A stretch of 64,000 bases of DNA from Tildeniella torsiva UHER 1998/13D (GTDB lineage Bacteria; Cyanobacteriota; Cyanobacteriia; Phormidesmidales; Phormidesmidaceae): positions 1 to 64,000 of the forward strand of contig JAHHIH010000021.1 of NCBI GenBank assembly GCA_019358835.1. The letters are read 5' to 3'. Each line of letters begins with the position of its first letter. Positions within the stretch are counted from its first letter, which is position 1. The position numbers were made by a program, and so were the translations under genes. This document shows, piece after piece, positions 26,345-35,474 of this stretch. A model generated the notes under the pieces. That model made no database searches. It had not been told where the DNA came from and was given only the letters and a program-made list of their open reading frames with translations.

Positions 26345-29130
26345 TAGGCCGACCGCTTGGTGAGCTTGAGCCAGCTATCTTCGAGTAGGGTGTAGAGCAC
26401 CGGCACCACCACCAGACTCAGCAGGGTTGAGGTCAGCAACCCGCCCATAATCGCCACGGCCATGGGCTGACGCAGCTCGGCCCCGGCCCCCAGGCCAATG
26501 GCGAGCGGTACCATGCCCAGCACCGTCGAAGCGGTGGTCATCAGAATGGGGCGCAGCCGCACCAGACCCGTTTTTTTGATCGCCTCCGTGCGCTCAAGCC
26601 CGGCCCGGCGCAGCTGGTTGATGTAGTCCAGCAGCAAAATCGCGTTTTTGCTGAGCAGGCCCAGCAAAAACAGCAGGCCCAGCAGCGAGACAATGCCAAA
26701 GTCGCTGCGGGTAATCCACAGGGCCAGCATGGCACCCACAATCGAGAGCGGCAGCGACAGGCCCACCACCGCCGGTTCGAGCAGCCGCCCAAAGGGCACC
26801 AGCAGCACCAGCAGCATGCAGACCACCGCCAAAATCAGCGTGCGGCCAAAACTGCCCAGCACTTCGCCCGCCCGGGCCGAGTCACCCGCCAGGTCAATGC
26901 GCACTCCCGGTGGCACCACCGATTCTGCAATGGCTACCACCTGGGCGGTGGCGTCGCCCAGGGCATTGCCGTCACTCAGGTTGGCGCTAACGATCGCAAC
27001 CCGCTCCCCATTCTGTCGATTGATTTCAACGATCGCATCGGCGGTGTTCTCAGCGCCAGAAATGCGCACATCGGCAAAACCGGGCAGCGCTTTCACCTGG
27101 GCCTGAATCTCAGCGGCGGCAGTTTGCAGGGCCGCTACGTCGTCGCCCACCAGGGCCACCTGGAGGGGTTTTTCGCCGCCGGTATCGACAAACTGAAGGT
27201 CTTCAACGCTGGTTTCTAGGCCCGCCTGGGAGGGTAAGTCTTGGCGGAGCTGGGCCTGCACGGCGGCGGTGGTGCGATTCGCAGAGCGATCCGTCCCGGA
27301 ATCGCGCTCCTCTCGTAGCTGAATGTAGAGACTGCCCTCGTTGGGTCGGCCCCGCCCGCCCACGGTGGTCAACACCGACTCAACTTCGGGGAGCTGGGCC
27401 ACCGTCGCCTCTAGGTCGTCGGCCTGCTGAAGGGTGCGCTGCAAGAGCTGCGATCGCCCGGCGGCGATTGCAGCCTCTGCTGCTGCTGCCGCTTGGGGTG
27501 TGTCTAGGGCCGTCGGTAGCTGCCCAGACGGTAGTTGCCCAGAGGGCGGCAGCTGAGCCCCACTGGGGCGCTGGGGCAGGGGCACCCGGTAGTTCAGCAA
27601 AAACTGCCCCTGGTCGAGCTGGGGAATAAACCCCTGGGGAATTAGCGGAATGATGGCGATGCCCGCGACCAGACTGGCGATCGCCAGCCCCACCACAATC
27701 CAGCGGTGGAGCAGCGACCAAGCGAGCAGCTGGCTGTACCGCCGCTCTAGCCAGGAGCCCGCCACCGCCTCTGTCAGCATCGCGGTGGCTGCCGGGTCGG
27801 GGGGGGCAGCGGCAGCGGGGTCGGTGCCCGAGGGCAAATGGGGAGCCTTCAGCCAATAGACTGCCAACACCGGAGTCAGGGTGCGGGCCACCAGCAGCGA
27901 AAACAGCACCGCCGCCGACACCGTCAGGCCAAAGGGTTTAAAGAACTGCCCCACGGTGCCGCCCATCAGCGCCACGGGCAAAAATACGGCCACAATGGTC
28001 AGCGTCGAGGCCGTCACCGTCAGGGCAATTTCGTCCGTGGCCCGCAGGGCCGCTTGGGACGGAGTAGCCCCGGCTTCTAGATGGCGCATGATGTTTTCGA
28101 TTTCAACGATCGCATCGTCCACAATGATGCCGATCACGATCGCCAGCGCCAGCAGCGTAATGGTTTCTAGATTAAAGCCGTAGATCGCCATGACAATCGC
28201 CGTGCCCAATAGCGACAGCGGAATCGCCAGCGCCGTAATCACCGTGGCTCGCCAGCTGCGCAAAAAGAACAAGATCACCAGCACCGCCAGCACGATCGCC
28301 TCCACCAGGGCATCGATGGTGGCCTCGGTCGATGAACGAATGAAGTCGGCCTGGGTAGCGGCTAGGGCAATCTGCACCTGGGGCTGCTGCTCGCGGATTT
28401 GCGCGATCGCCGCCTCGACGCGATCGACCACCTCCAGGGTGTTGGCCTCGCCCTGCTTTACCACCTGGAGTGCCAGTGCTGCCTCTCCATTGAACCGAAC
28501 TAGCGTGGGCGGATTTTGCAGCTCAGCCAAAAAGTCGCCTTCACCGCTGGCCACAGCTTGGGTGCCGGTGCCCCGCAAATCGACTCGCAGCACCCCGGCA
28601 ATGTCGCGCAGCGTCGGCAATATCTCCACCTCCACCAGTGTCGCCAGGTCGGCCAGGGGCAGCGTCTCACTGGTCAGGGCATAGCTAATCGCCGTCGCCT
28701 CATTCAAATTGAGCGGAATGATTTCATAGTCAAACCCGGTGGCCAGATCGGCCTGGGCGATCGCCTGCTCGACTGCTGCCGTGGTTTCTTCCAGGGCGGT
28801 ATTCACCGCAAAATTGAGCCGCAGAATCGCCTGCCCCGGCGAGGTGGTCGAGTTGAGCTTGGTCAACCCAGCCAGGGGTTGAAGCTGGGCCTCTAGGGGC
28901 ACAGTGAGCTGGGCTTCGGTTGCGATCGCCGTTTCGACCGGGGCGGTGGCGTTGACCAGCACCACCGGAAAGGTGATGTCGGGGAACAAGGCATACTTCA
29001 GAGAGCTAAAGGCAAACAGCCCGGCCACCCCAATCACAATCCAGCAGAAGATTGTCAGACCCCGGTTGCGCAGGGCAAATCGAGAGAGATTTAGTCGTTC
29101 TCGCAGCTGATTTAGATTGGGGCGGGGCAT
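26344..29130 (-). CDS. RND-type efflux transporter (AcrB/HAE-like)
   Basis: Proton-driven inner-membrane exporter, 928 aa, shorter than the 1030-1050 of canonical AcrB. TM1 is at about 25-45. The large periplasmic loops and repeated TM blocks (about 290-460 and 770-915) are visible. GIIVDDAIVEIENI carries the proton-relay Asp pair in TM4. A Pro/Gln/Ser-rich stretch (PSGAQLPPSGQLPSGQLP) sits in the second periplasmic region. No membrane-fusion or outer-membrane partner gene is adjacent. It is coupled to the downstream phosphorylase gene and divergent from the ABC exporter at 29265. Confidence 0.9.
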   Translation of the reverse strand: MPRPNLNQLRERLNLSRFALRNRGLTIFCWIVIGVAGLFAFSSLKYALFPDITFPVVLVNATAPVETAIATEAQLTVPLEAQLQPLAGLTKLNSTTSPGQAILRLNFAVNTALEETTAAVEQAIAQADLATGFDYEIIPLNLNEATAISYALTSETLPLADLATLVEVEILPTLRDIAGVLRVDLRGTGTQAVASGEGDFLAELQNPPTLVRFNGEAALALQVVKQGEANTLEVVDRVEAAIAQIREQQPQVQIALAATQADFIRSSTEATIDALVEAIVLAVLVILFFLRSWRATVITALAIPLSLLGTAIVMAIYGFNLETITLLALAIVIGIIVDDAIVEIENIMRHLEAGATPSQAALRATDEIALTVTASTLTIVAVFLPVALMGGTVGQFFKPFGLTVSAAVLFSLLVARTLTPVLAVYWLKAPHLPSGTDPAAAAPPDPAATAMLTEAVAGSWLERRYSQLLAWSLLHRWIVVGLAIASLVAGIAIIPLIPQGFIPQLDQGQFLLNYRVPLPQRPSGAQLPPSGQLPSGQLPTALDTPQAAAAAEAAIAAGRSQLLQRTLQQADDLEATVAQLPEVESVLTTVGGRGRPNEGSLYIQLREERDSGTDRSANRTTAAVQAQLRQDLPSQAGLETSVEDLQFVDTGGEKPLQVALVGDDVAALQTAAAEIQAQVKALPGFADVRISGAENTADAIVEINRQNGERVAIVSANLSDGNALGDATAQVVAIAESVVPPGVRIDLAGDSARAGEVLGSFGRTLILAVVCMLLVLLVPFGRLLEPAVVGLSLPLSIVGAMLALWITRSDFGIVSLLGLLFLLGLLSKNAILLLDYINQLRRAGLERTEAIKKTGLVRLRPILMTTASTVLGMVPLAIGLGAGAELRQPMAVAIMGGLLTSTLLSLVVVPVLYTLLEDSWLKLTKRSA

Positions 29131-29264
29131 CGCTTTCCTAGGAGAACAGAAACGCAGATATCATAACTTGTTCGACCGGTTGATCAGCCGCGCCGGGGTC
29201 GGTCACCGCCCGCGCCGATCGCCGTTCAGCCCCCAAGGCGTATCCCCCGATTTGAGAGATTGCC

Positions 29265-30899
29265 ATGAGCTTACTGTTGTTTCTCCTGCGCACCGCTGGG
29301 CCGGGGTTGTGGGTTGCCCTGGCCACGGGCCTGGTCAGCGGCGGCTGTAGTGCCGCGCTCATTGCGCTGATTAGTTTTGCGATCGCCCAGGGCACCACCG
29401 GAACGACGGTCGCCGCTGCGTTTGTGGGTCTGGGGGCGATCGCCCTGATCACGGCCATGGTGTCGCGCATTTTGCTGGTGCGGTTTTCTCAATCGGCAGT
29501 GGTGGAACTTCAGCTTCAGCTCTGTCGGCAAATTTTAGCGGCGGAGCTGAAGTCTTTAGAAAACCTCGGCTTGCCCAGCCTGCTGGTGCTGCTCACGGAG
29601 GATATTCAGGCGATCGCCGCCGCCGCCAGCATTCTGCCCGTGTTGATGATCAACATTGCGGGCACCGTCGGCTGCATGGTCTATGTATCGTGGCTGTCGT
29701 GGCAGGTGCTGGCCCTGGTGCTGCTGATTACCCTGGTGGCCTCGGTCAGCTGCCGCTGGTTTTTGGTGGCGGGGCGGCGCGGTCTGGCCGCTGCCCGCGA
29801 CCACCAGGAGCGGCTGTTCCAGCATTTTCGCAGTTTAATTGACGGCATCAAAGAGCTAAAGCTGCACTACCTGGGCCGCCAAGACTTTTTTGCGATCGAT
29901 CTCCAGCCCACCGCGCTTCAGGTGAAGCGCTACAACCAGCAGGGGTTGAGCCTGTTTGCAGTACTCGATAGCTGGGGTAAGTTTATCTACTTTTTTGCGG
30001 TCGGGTTGGTGCTGTTTGCCCTGCCCAATTGGCTGGGCATTAGCCCCAACACGCGGGTGGCCTACGTGCTCACCTTTACCTACCTGCTGGGGCCGATGGA
30101 AAACCTGGTGAACAAGCTGCCGCTACTGAGTCAGGCCAGCGTCGCCCTCGACAAGCTCAAAACCCTGGGCCTGAGTATCGATGCCGCGATCGCCGCTGCC
30201 CCCGTGCTGCCCATCGACCCAAACTGGCAGCAGCTAATGCTCAAAGGCGTTACCCACAGCTATCGCACCGATCGCGACGCCACCGAATTTACCCTGGGGC
30301 CGGTGAATCTGACCGTACACCCCGGCGAGCTAATTTTTATCATCGGCGGCAACGGCAGCGGCAAATCGACCCTGGCGAAGGTGCTCACGGGGCTCTATCA
30401 GCCCCAGTCAGGCGAAATTTGGCTCGATCAGCAGCCTATTGATGAGCACAATCAGGAGTGGTATCGGCAGCATTTTGCGGCGGTGTTTGCCGATTTTTAC
30501 CTGTTTGAGCGGCTGCTGGGCCTGAGTAGTGAGGCCGACGACAGCAAAGCCCAGGGCTATCTAGACCAGCTCCAGCTCAGCCACAAAGTGCGCATCGACC
30601 AGGGCCGATTTTCAACGGTGAATCTCTCCCAGGGGCAGCGCAAACGCCTGGCCCTGCTCAGCGCCTACATGGAAAGTCGCCCCATTTACCTCTTTGATGA
30701 ATGGGCTGCGGATCAAGATCCGGCCTTTAAGCAGGTGTTTTACACCCAGTTTTTGCCCGACCTCAAGGCCCAGGGAAAGACAGTGTTTGTGATCAGCCAC
30801 GACGATCACTATTTCTATGTGGGCGATCGCATCCTCAAGCTCGACTACGGTCAAGTTGAATTTGAGCAGAGCCCTGCACCGACCAAAAATTTGTTTTAA
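29265..30899 (+). CDS. Cyclic-peptide export ABC transporter (SyrD/PvdE type)
   Basis: Fused permease-ATPase half-transporter, 544 aa. Six TM segments occupy about residues 5-300. The ATPase has Walker A GGNGSGKST, signature VNLSQGQRKRLALLSAY and Walker B region IYLFDEWAADQDPAFK. The FDEWAADQDP variant is characteristic of the PvdE/SyrD group, which export non-ribosomal or cyclic peptides or siderophore precursors. No NRPS or peptide gene lies in the window, so the cargo is unknown. Start ATG at 29265. Confidence 0.88.
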   Translation: MSLLLFLLRTAGPGLWVALATGLVSGGCSAALIALISFAIAQGTTGTTVAAAFVGLGAIALITAMVSRILLVRFSQSAVVELQLQLCRQILAAELKSLENLGLPSLLVLLTEDIQAIAAAASILPVLMINIAGTVGCMVYVSWLSWQVLALVLLITLVASVSCRWFLVAGRRGLAAARDHQERLFQHFRSLIDGIKELKLHYLGRQDFFAIDLQPTALQVKRYNQQGLSLFAVLDSWGKFIYFFAVGLVLFALPNWLGISPNTRVAYVLTFTYLLGPMENLVNKLPLLSQASVALDKLKTLGLSIDAAIAAAPVLPIDPNWQQLMLKGVTHSYRTDRDATEFTLGPVNLTVHPGELIFIIGGNGSGKSTLAKVLTGLYQPQSGEIWLDQQPIDEHNQEWYRQHFAAVFADFYLFERLLGLSSEADDSKAQGYLDQLQLSHKVRIDQGRFSTVNLSQGQRKRLALLSAYMESRPIYLFDEWAADQDPAFKQVFYTQFLPDLKAQGKTVFVISHDDHYFYVGDRILKLDYGQVEFEQSPAPTKNLF

Positions 30900-30913
30900 A
30901 GACAGCCTTAGCG

Positions 30914-32260
30914 TTAAATACTTACAAAAACCTGGTTCCGCCCATTCTTTTTAGCCCTATACAGAGCCACATCTGCCATTTCTAGAATAATATCAAAGGT
31001 TATGTAACCGTTCATTGGAGCTACCCCTATGCTTACGGTTATGGTGATGATATTGTGATTCGCCCCGATGGGGCATGCTTCTATTTTTCTCCGGACGCGA
31101 TTGAGCACATCGACAGCTTCTTCAATCGGCGTTTCTCGCAGGATAACGGCAAACTCATCACCACCAATTCGGCCAAAGATGTCAGATTCACGCAACTCGC
31201 CAGAACAGATCTGAACCAGATGGACTAAGGCTTTGTCACCCACAGCATGTCCATAGGTATCGTTGATGGCCTTGAAATGATCGATGTCAAATAGAGCTAC
31301 GGCAAGCGTTCTCCCATTGCGGCTGTGAACGGCCATCTCCTGCTGACACAGAGCCATAAATTGCCGACGATTGCTAATGTTTGTGAGTGGATCACATGTG
31401 GCTTCTTTGTATAATCGCTCTTCAAAGGCAATCCGGTCAGCATAATCCAGTTTTAGAAAATATCGGGTCAAGAATATGGCCAAACAGAAAAACGGTGTCA
31501 CGATGCCAATCACCTTCGGTGCAATGAGCAGACTTGGCTTTTCCACAAACCACGTCAGACATCCGATGGCTTGATTGGAGGCATCAAGCAGCACCTTAGA
31601 GCTCATAGCGTCTTCTGTCTTGTTAGCAAGGCGCAAACCTGGAAGCTCATAGGAAGATTCAAGTTTCCCAATATATTCGGTATCCAGCCGTCTACCCAGA
31701 GATAAGTAGCTATCAGGCCTAATTTCCTCGGTTTTCTCATCTTTGAACGGGCTCAGGACGACCAAATAAATATCAGTCCCGGCAAGAACATATCCAGCTA
31801 CCGAACCCTCATCGCCTTCTTGAACTTGCAAAGACTCCTCAATCAGATCTTCCAGTCCACCTGACATGAGTCTTTCAAACTCAAGTCCTTTAACTTCGTC
31901 GTTGATACTCAGGTTTGCCAGTTGCCTATTTGCCTTGATGGCCAGAGTGAAATCAAACCCATGTTGATCAATCAAGTATTGGCCAGAATTACCTTCGACC
32001 CAGGTTTCGTCCAAATCAACAATGAGATTCTCGTAAGCCTCATCCCAGCCGGAGTACTCGAGTAGGATCGCTTTCAAATACCGGGTTTCCAAATTCAGAG
32101 CGATATCTACCTGTTTGGCTCGAGCTAGCTTGGCTGCTTGATCCAGAGAAGTTAGCAGAAAAAGGATGCTGAACACAACTGCAAAGCCAGTCGCAATATA
32201 AAGCCCACTGATTAAGGCAATGACAGATTCGGTTGTGACGAAATTTTTATTCTCACTCAT
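30914..32260 (-). CDS. CHASE4-GGDEF diguanylate cyclase
   Basis: Membrane-bound c-di-GMP synthase, 448 aa. TM1 is at about 12-36. The periplasmic CHASE4-type domain (about 40-245) includes the diagnostic SGWDEAYENL. TM2 is at about 247-268, and the GGDEF domain runs from 283 to the end with intact GGDEF at 366-370 and an RxxD inhibitory site (RESD, 357-360). There is no EAL domain. The gene and the 700 bases upstream are noticeably less GC-rich than the neighbours, which suggests acquisition. It converges on the ABC exporter with a 14-base gap. Confidence 0.93.
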   Translation of the reverse strand: MSENKNFVTTESVIALISGLYIATGFAVVFSILFLLTSLDQAAKLARAKQVDIALNLETRYLKAILLEYSGWDEAYENLIVDLDETWVEGNSGQYLIDQHGFDFTLAIKANRQLANLSINDEVKGLEFERLMSGGLEDLIEESLQVQEGDEGSVAGYVLAGTDIYLVVLSPFKDEKTEEIRPDSYLSLGRRLDTEYIGKLESSYELPGLRLANKTEDAMSSKVLLDASNQAIGCLTWFVEKPSLLIAPKVIGIVTPFFCLAIFLTRYFLKLDYADRIAFEERLYKEATCDPLTNISNRRQFMALCQQEMAVHSRNGRTLAVALFDIDHFKAINDTYGHAVGDKALVHLVQICSGELRESDIFGRIGGDEFAVILRETPIEEAVDVLNRVRRKIEACPIGANHNIITITVSIGVAPMNGYITFDIILEMADVALYRAKKNGRNQVFVSI

Positions 32261-32519
32261 TTTTGGGATCAGCCGCGAAGATAGAGTCCATATGTTTTAA
32301 AACGTTGTTTCACTAAGGTTTTCAAAAAATTTTGTTCATCAAGTACAATCGCTTCGGATGCTGCACAACTATGTTTTGAAAATTCAGATCTAACGCTTAA
32401 GATTCCCCATGCTCTATATTATTCACCATTTCTGGGAAGCAATATTTCAGCATTTAAAGTATTGATCATAATTTTAAAGATTAAGCTCAAGTTTCAGGGG
32501 GGCATCCCACTTTCGATGA

Positions 32520-32870
32520 AACAGTCAGCTGGCGAACTGCCCATTGAGGTAGGCACAGCGCAGACCCAACATGGCATTAACGGATGTAGTCTCGCCACGG
32601 GCTATCGGACTCCACGAGGTCACGCAAACGAACTTTGCCGCCATCAAGGCTGACTTCACTGACGCCTTTGCTTGGCCTCGGCGCACTCGAAAATTTCTGC
32701 TGTACAAACTTCCAATCGCCTTTGGTCTTCAGGTGGGATGGTGAGTCATCCCTGGGGCTCCTCTTCCATTCTCCCTCTTCGAACTGTTTCCGCGAAAGTG
32801 GGATACTCCCAAAAGCGTCTTGCAGGCTACAAGATCTTGCTGATTTAGAAAATCTTGGCGAGCAATGCTC
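32520..32870 (-). pseudogene. Remnant of an ISKra4-type transposase
   Basis: Read on the minus strand, the frame ending at a stop at 32577-32579 contains VQQKFSSAP, then VSEVSLDGGKVRLR, then SPWRDYIR. This matches the conserved core xSLDGGKVRLR...WRDYK of ISKra4-family transposases. The flanking residues continue in shifted frames (for example RQDFLNQQDL on the 5' side), so the gene is frameshifted and truncated. No inverted repeats were found. The rest of 32261-32961 holds no supported gene. Confidence 0.5.
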
Positions 32871-32961
32871 AAATTAGTCCCCTGACAGACGAGTTGACTC
32901 TATCTGAGAAAGCCACCCTAGCTGCACCATTGTTAACAAAAAGCAGACTTTATTAAACAGC

Positions 32962-34044
32962 CTATAGGCTGTAGCCCCAGCGTTGAATGTAGGGAAACCA
33001 AGCATTCTCGATCGCACTAACCGTTTCAGCATCAAGAGAATACTGGTTTTGCTGGTAGTCTTCTAGCCCCGCTAAATAGGTTTCAAAATGGGGAGAAGCC
33101 GCCTCAAAATCGGGCAGTTCTAGCTGCTCAAATATCTTTTTTAGCACCGACAGCGGATCGCTCTGCAAATCCTCAAAGCTGAGTTCTGCAAATTGATTGG
33201 GGGGCAGATCTGCCGTGTCAGATTTGAGGGCGTCCAAAAGAAACGGGTAGCTTTCTAACACCAGCGATTCGATCGGTAACTCACCGTAGTCTTGCAGCGC
33301 CAATTCGGGCAGCAGCCGCGTAAAGTAGTGCCGCGCCGAGACAAACACCCGGTAGGGGTTGCGGTAAATGTGAATGAACTTGGCCCCCGGCCACAGCTCT
33401 CGCAGATGGCGAATATAGCCGGTATAGACCGGGTTTTTGATCAGCAGCGGGCGGTGCCCCTGGTGCACCGAAACCTTCCGCAGCAGGTGGCGATGCAGGC
33501 GTTTCCACCGCTCTACATCGGCCTCTTCGCCTTCCCCAAATACATCCCGGCGAAAGTGAGTTTCAAACTGCCGAGGAAAATACATGCCGTGGTAGTAGGA
33601 GGCTGCCCCCATCGTCGCTAGGGGAATGGAATCTTCCTGGGGCGAGGTGGGCGTGACCGCTACGTTATCGACGTAGCGATCCTGGGGTAGGGCTTGCTCT
33701 AGTAGGGGTTCCAGCGATCGCACTATCCCCAAAATATCCCATGGCATTCCCGTGGCCAGCGGCGTGATGTAGCCAAAGGCAGGGCACTGGGCCATGACGT
33801 TGTGCAGGTGGGTGGTGCCCGATCGCCAGTAGCCGACGATAAACACAGGGTCGGGCATCGGCTGCTTTTGGGACAGGGCAAACGCCACTTGTTCCGCCGT
33901 CGAAAAGGGCCAGCGGGCCAATGACACCGCCAGGGCCAGAGCCACCTGGGGGCAGCGGTTAGCCGCAGGCAAGCCATTTTCGAGCAGCAGCCGGAGCAGG
34001 GTGGGTGGGTTGCTGCCGCACAGCGGGTGAAACAGGCTGGCCAT
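32962..34044 (-). CDS. Sulfotransferase family protein
   Basis: PAPS-dependent sulfotransferase, 360 aa. The 5'-phosphosulfate-binding loop is VFIVGYWRSGTTHLHNVM, and the 3'-phosphate-binding segment is FIHIYRNPYRVFVSARHYF. A catalytic His cannot be assigned with certainty. I chose ATG at 34042-34044, eight bases after the HpnO-like stop; longer readings would overlap that gene in a shifted frame. The tight spacing implies one operon with the aminotransferase, so the substrate may be a hopanoid or another lipid with a terminal hydroxyl or amino group. That is inference. Confidence 0.88.
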   Translation of the reverse strand: MASLFHPLCGSNPPTLLRLLLENGLPAANRCPQVALALAVSLARWPFSTAEQVAFALSQKQPMPDPVFIVGYWRSGTTHLHNVMAQCPAFGYITPLATGMPWDILGIVRSLEPLLEQALPQDRYVDNVAVTPTSPQEDSIPLATMGAASYYHGMYFPRQFETHFRRDVFGEGEEADVERWKRLHRHLLRKVSVHQGHRPLLIKNPVYTGYIRHLRELWPGAKFIHIYRNPYRVFVSARHYFTRLLPELALQDYGELPIESLVLESYPFLLDALKSDTADLPPNQFAELSFEDLQSDPLSVLKKIFEQLELPDFEAASPHFETYLAGLEDYQQNQYSLDAETVSAIENAWFPYIQRWGYSL

Positions 34045-34052
34045 GGCGGGGG

Positions 34053-35441
34053 CTACCGGGCTCCGGCTTTGGTTTTCATCGCCTGGGTGGCCAGGGTTTT
34101 GCCAAATTCCCAGGCGGCACCCGGCACCCGGTGGGCATCGGCCACTACGTCGGTGACGGCCTCGGCAATCCAGCGGCGATCGCTCTCTTGCAGAGTCAGG
34201 GGCGGAATAAACTTGACCACGTTCATGCCGTAGCCCGCCACCTGCGACAAAATCCGGTGACGGGTAAACAGCGGCACCGTAATGATTTGGGAAAACAGGC
34301 CCCGGTTGGCGGTTTCGAGCATCTTCCACGACATTTTTAGCGTCAGGCTCTTGGGTTCGCCAAACTCCAGCGCCATCATCATGCCTAAGCCCCGCACCGC
34401 TTTCAGGCACTCGTACTGGCTGACTAGCGGCTGCAAGTCGGCCACAATCTGCCGCCCCATCTGCGCCGCGTGGTCAATCCAGCCGTCGGTTTCGAGCACG
34501 TCGAGGGTGGCCAGGCCAGCGGCCATGGCCAGGTTGTTTTTGCCAAAGGTGCTGCCGTGAACCACGGCGCGATCCATGCGGTTAAACACTTTGTCGAAGA
34601 TCCACGACCGGCAGGCTACGGCCCCGATCGGAACGAACCCGCCCGACAGGGCCTTCGCCATGCAGAGCAGATCGGGCTCAACGCCAAAGTGCTCGACCGC
34701 CCACCATTTGCCCGTGCGGCCCAGCCCAGTCTGCACCTCGTCAGCGATGAACAGGCTGCCGTATTTGCGGCAGAGCGCCGCCGCCCCCGGTAGGTAACTG
34801 GCTTCTGGAATCCACACGCCGTGGCCCTGGATGGGCTCGGTGATAAAAGCAGCCACGTCTTTGCGAGACAGAGCCTTTTCCAGCGCAGCCAAATCCCCAA
34901 ACGGCACTTCGATAAAGTCGGGCAGAAAGGGGCCAAAACCCTCCCGAAAATGCGGATCTCCGGTGGCGGATAGGGATCCTAGCGTGAGGCCGTGGTAGCC
35001 CCCCTCGCAGTAGACAATCTTGCTGCGCCCGGTGGCGTAGCGGCTAAACTTAATCGCCGCCTCGACGCTTTCGGTGCCAGAGTTGGCAAAAAAGATGCGG
35101 TCTAGCCCTGGCGGCGTGATCTGCTGAAGCTTTTCGGCCAAAAGCCCCGACAGAACCGACACATCCAGCTGCACCAGGTTGGGCAGTTCTGCCGTCAGGA
35201 CATCCTGTAGAGCCTGCACGACTTTGGGATGGTTGCGCCCCAGGGCAAAGACGCCAAACCCGGCCAGCAGGTCGAGGTAGCGATCGCCCTGGTCGTCAAA
35301 CAGATAAGGCCCCTCGGCGCGCACATAGTGGCGATCGAACCCGATCGTTTTGAGCACGTTGACCATCTGTGGGTTGAGGTACTGGCTGTGCAGCGAGAAA
35401 TTGTCGCGCTGCCGCTCGGCGATGCGATCGAGAATGTTCAT
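34053..35441 (-). CDS. hpnO: Class III aminotransferase, probable aminobacteriohopanetriol synthase
   Basis: PLP-dependent fold-type I aminotransferase, 462 aa. Seen: FFANSGTESVEAAIKFSRYATGR, IADEVQTGLGRTG (cofactor Asp) and AKALSGGFVPIGA with the Schiff-base Lys. The N-terminal VLKTIGFDRHYVRAEGPYLFD and the HGSTFGKNNLAMAAGLATL region resemble HpnO, which converts ribosylhopane-derived aldehyde to aminobacteriohopanetriol. Gene order supports it: a squalene/phytoene synthase gene 33 bases upstream and HpnH just beyond. A generic ornithine-type aminotransferase is the alternative. Confidence 0.7.
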   Translation of the reverse strand: MNILDRIAERQRDNFSLHSQYLNPQMVNVLKTIGFDRHYVRAEGPYLFDDQGDRYLDLLAGFGVFALGRNHPKVVQALQDVLTAELPNLVQLDVSVLSGLLAEKLQQITPPGLDRIFFANSGTESVEAAIKFSRYATGRSKIVYCEGGYHGLTLGSLSATGDPHFREGFGPFLPDFIEVPFGDLAALEKALSRKDVAAFITEPIQGHGVWIPEASYLPGAAALCRKYGSLFIADEVQTGLGRTGKWWAVEHFGVEPDLLCMAKALSGGFVPIGAVACRSWIFDKVFNRMDRAVVHGSTFGKNNLAMAAGLATLDVLETDGWIDHAAQMGRQIVADLQPLVSQYECLKAVRGLGMMMALEFGEPKSLTLKMSWKMLETANRGLFSQIITVPLFTRHRILSQVAGYGMNVVKFIPPLTLQESDRRWIAEAVTDVVADAHRVPGAAWEFGKTLATQAMKTKAGAR

Positions 35442-35474
35442 TCACTAGCGAGGTAAGAGGAGCAACCGGTCTAA

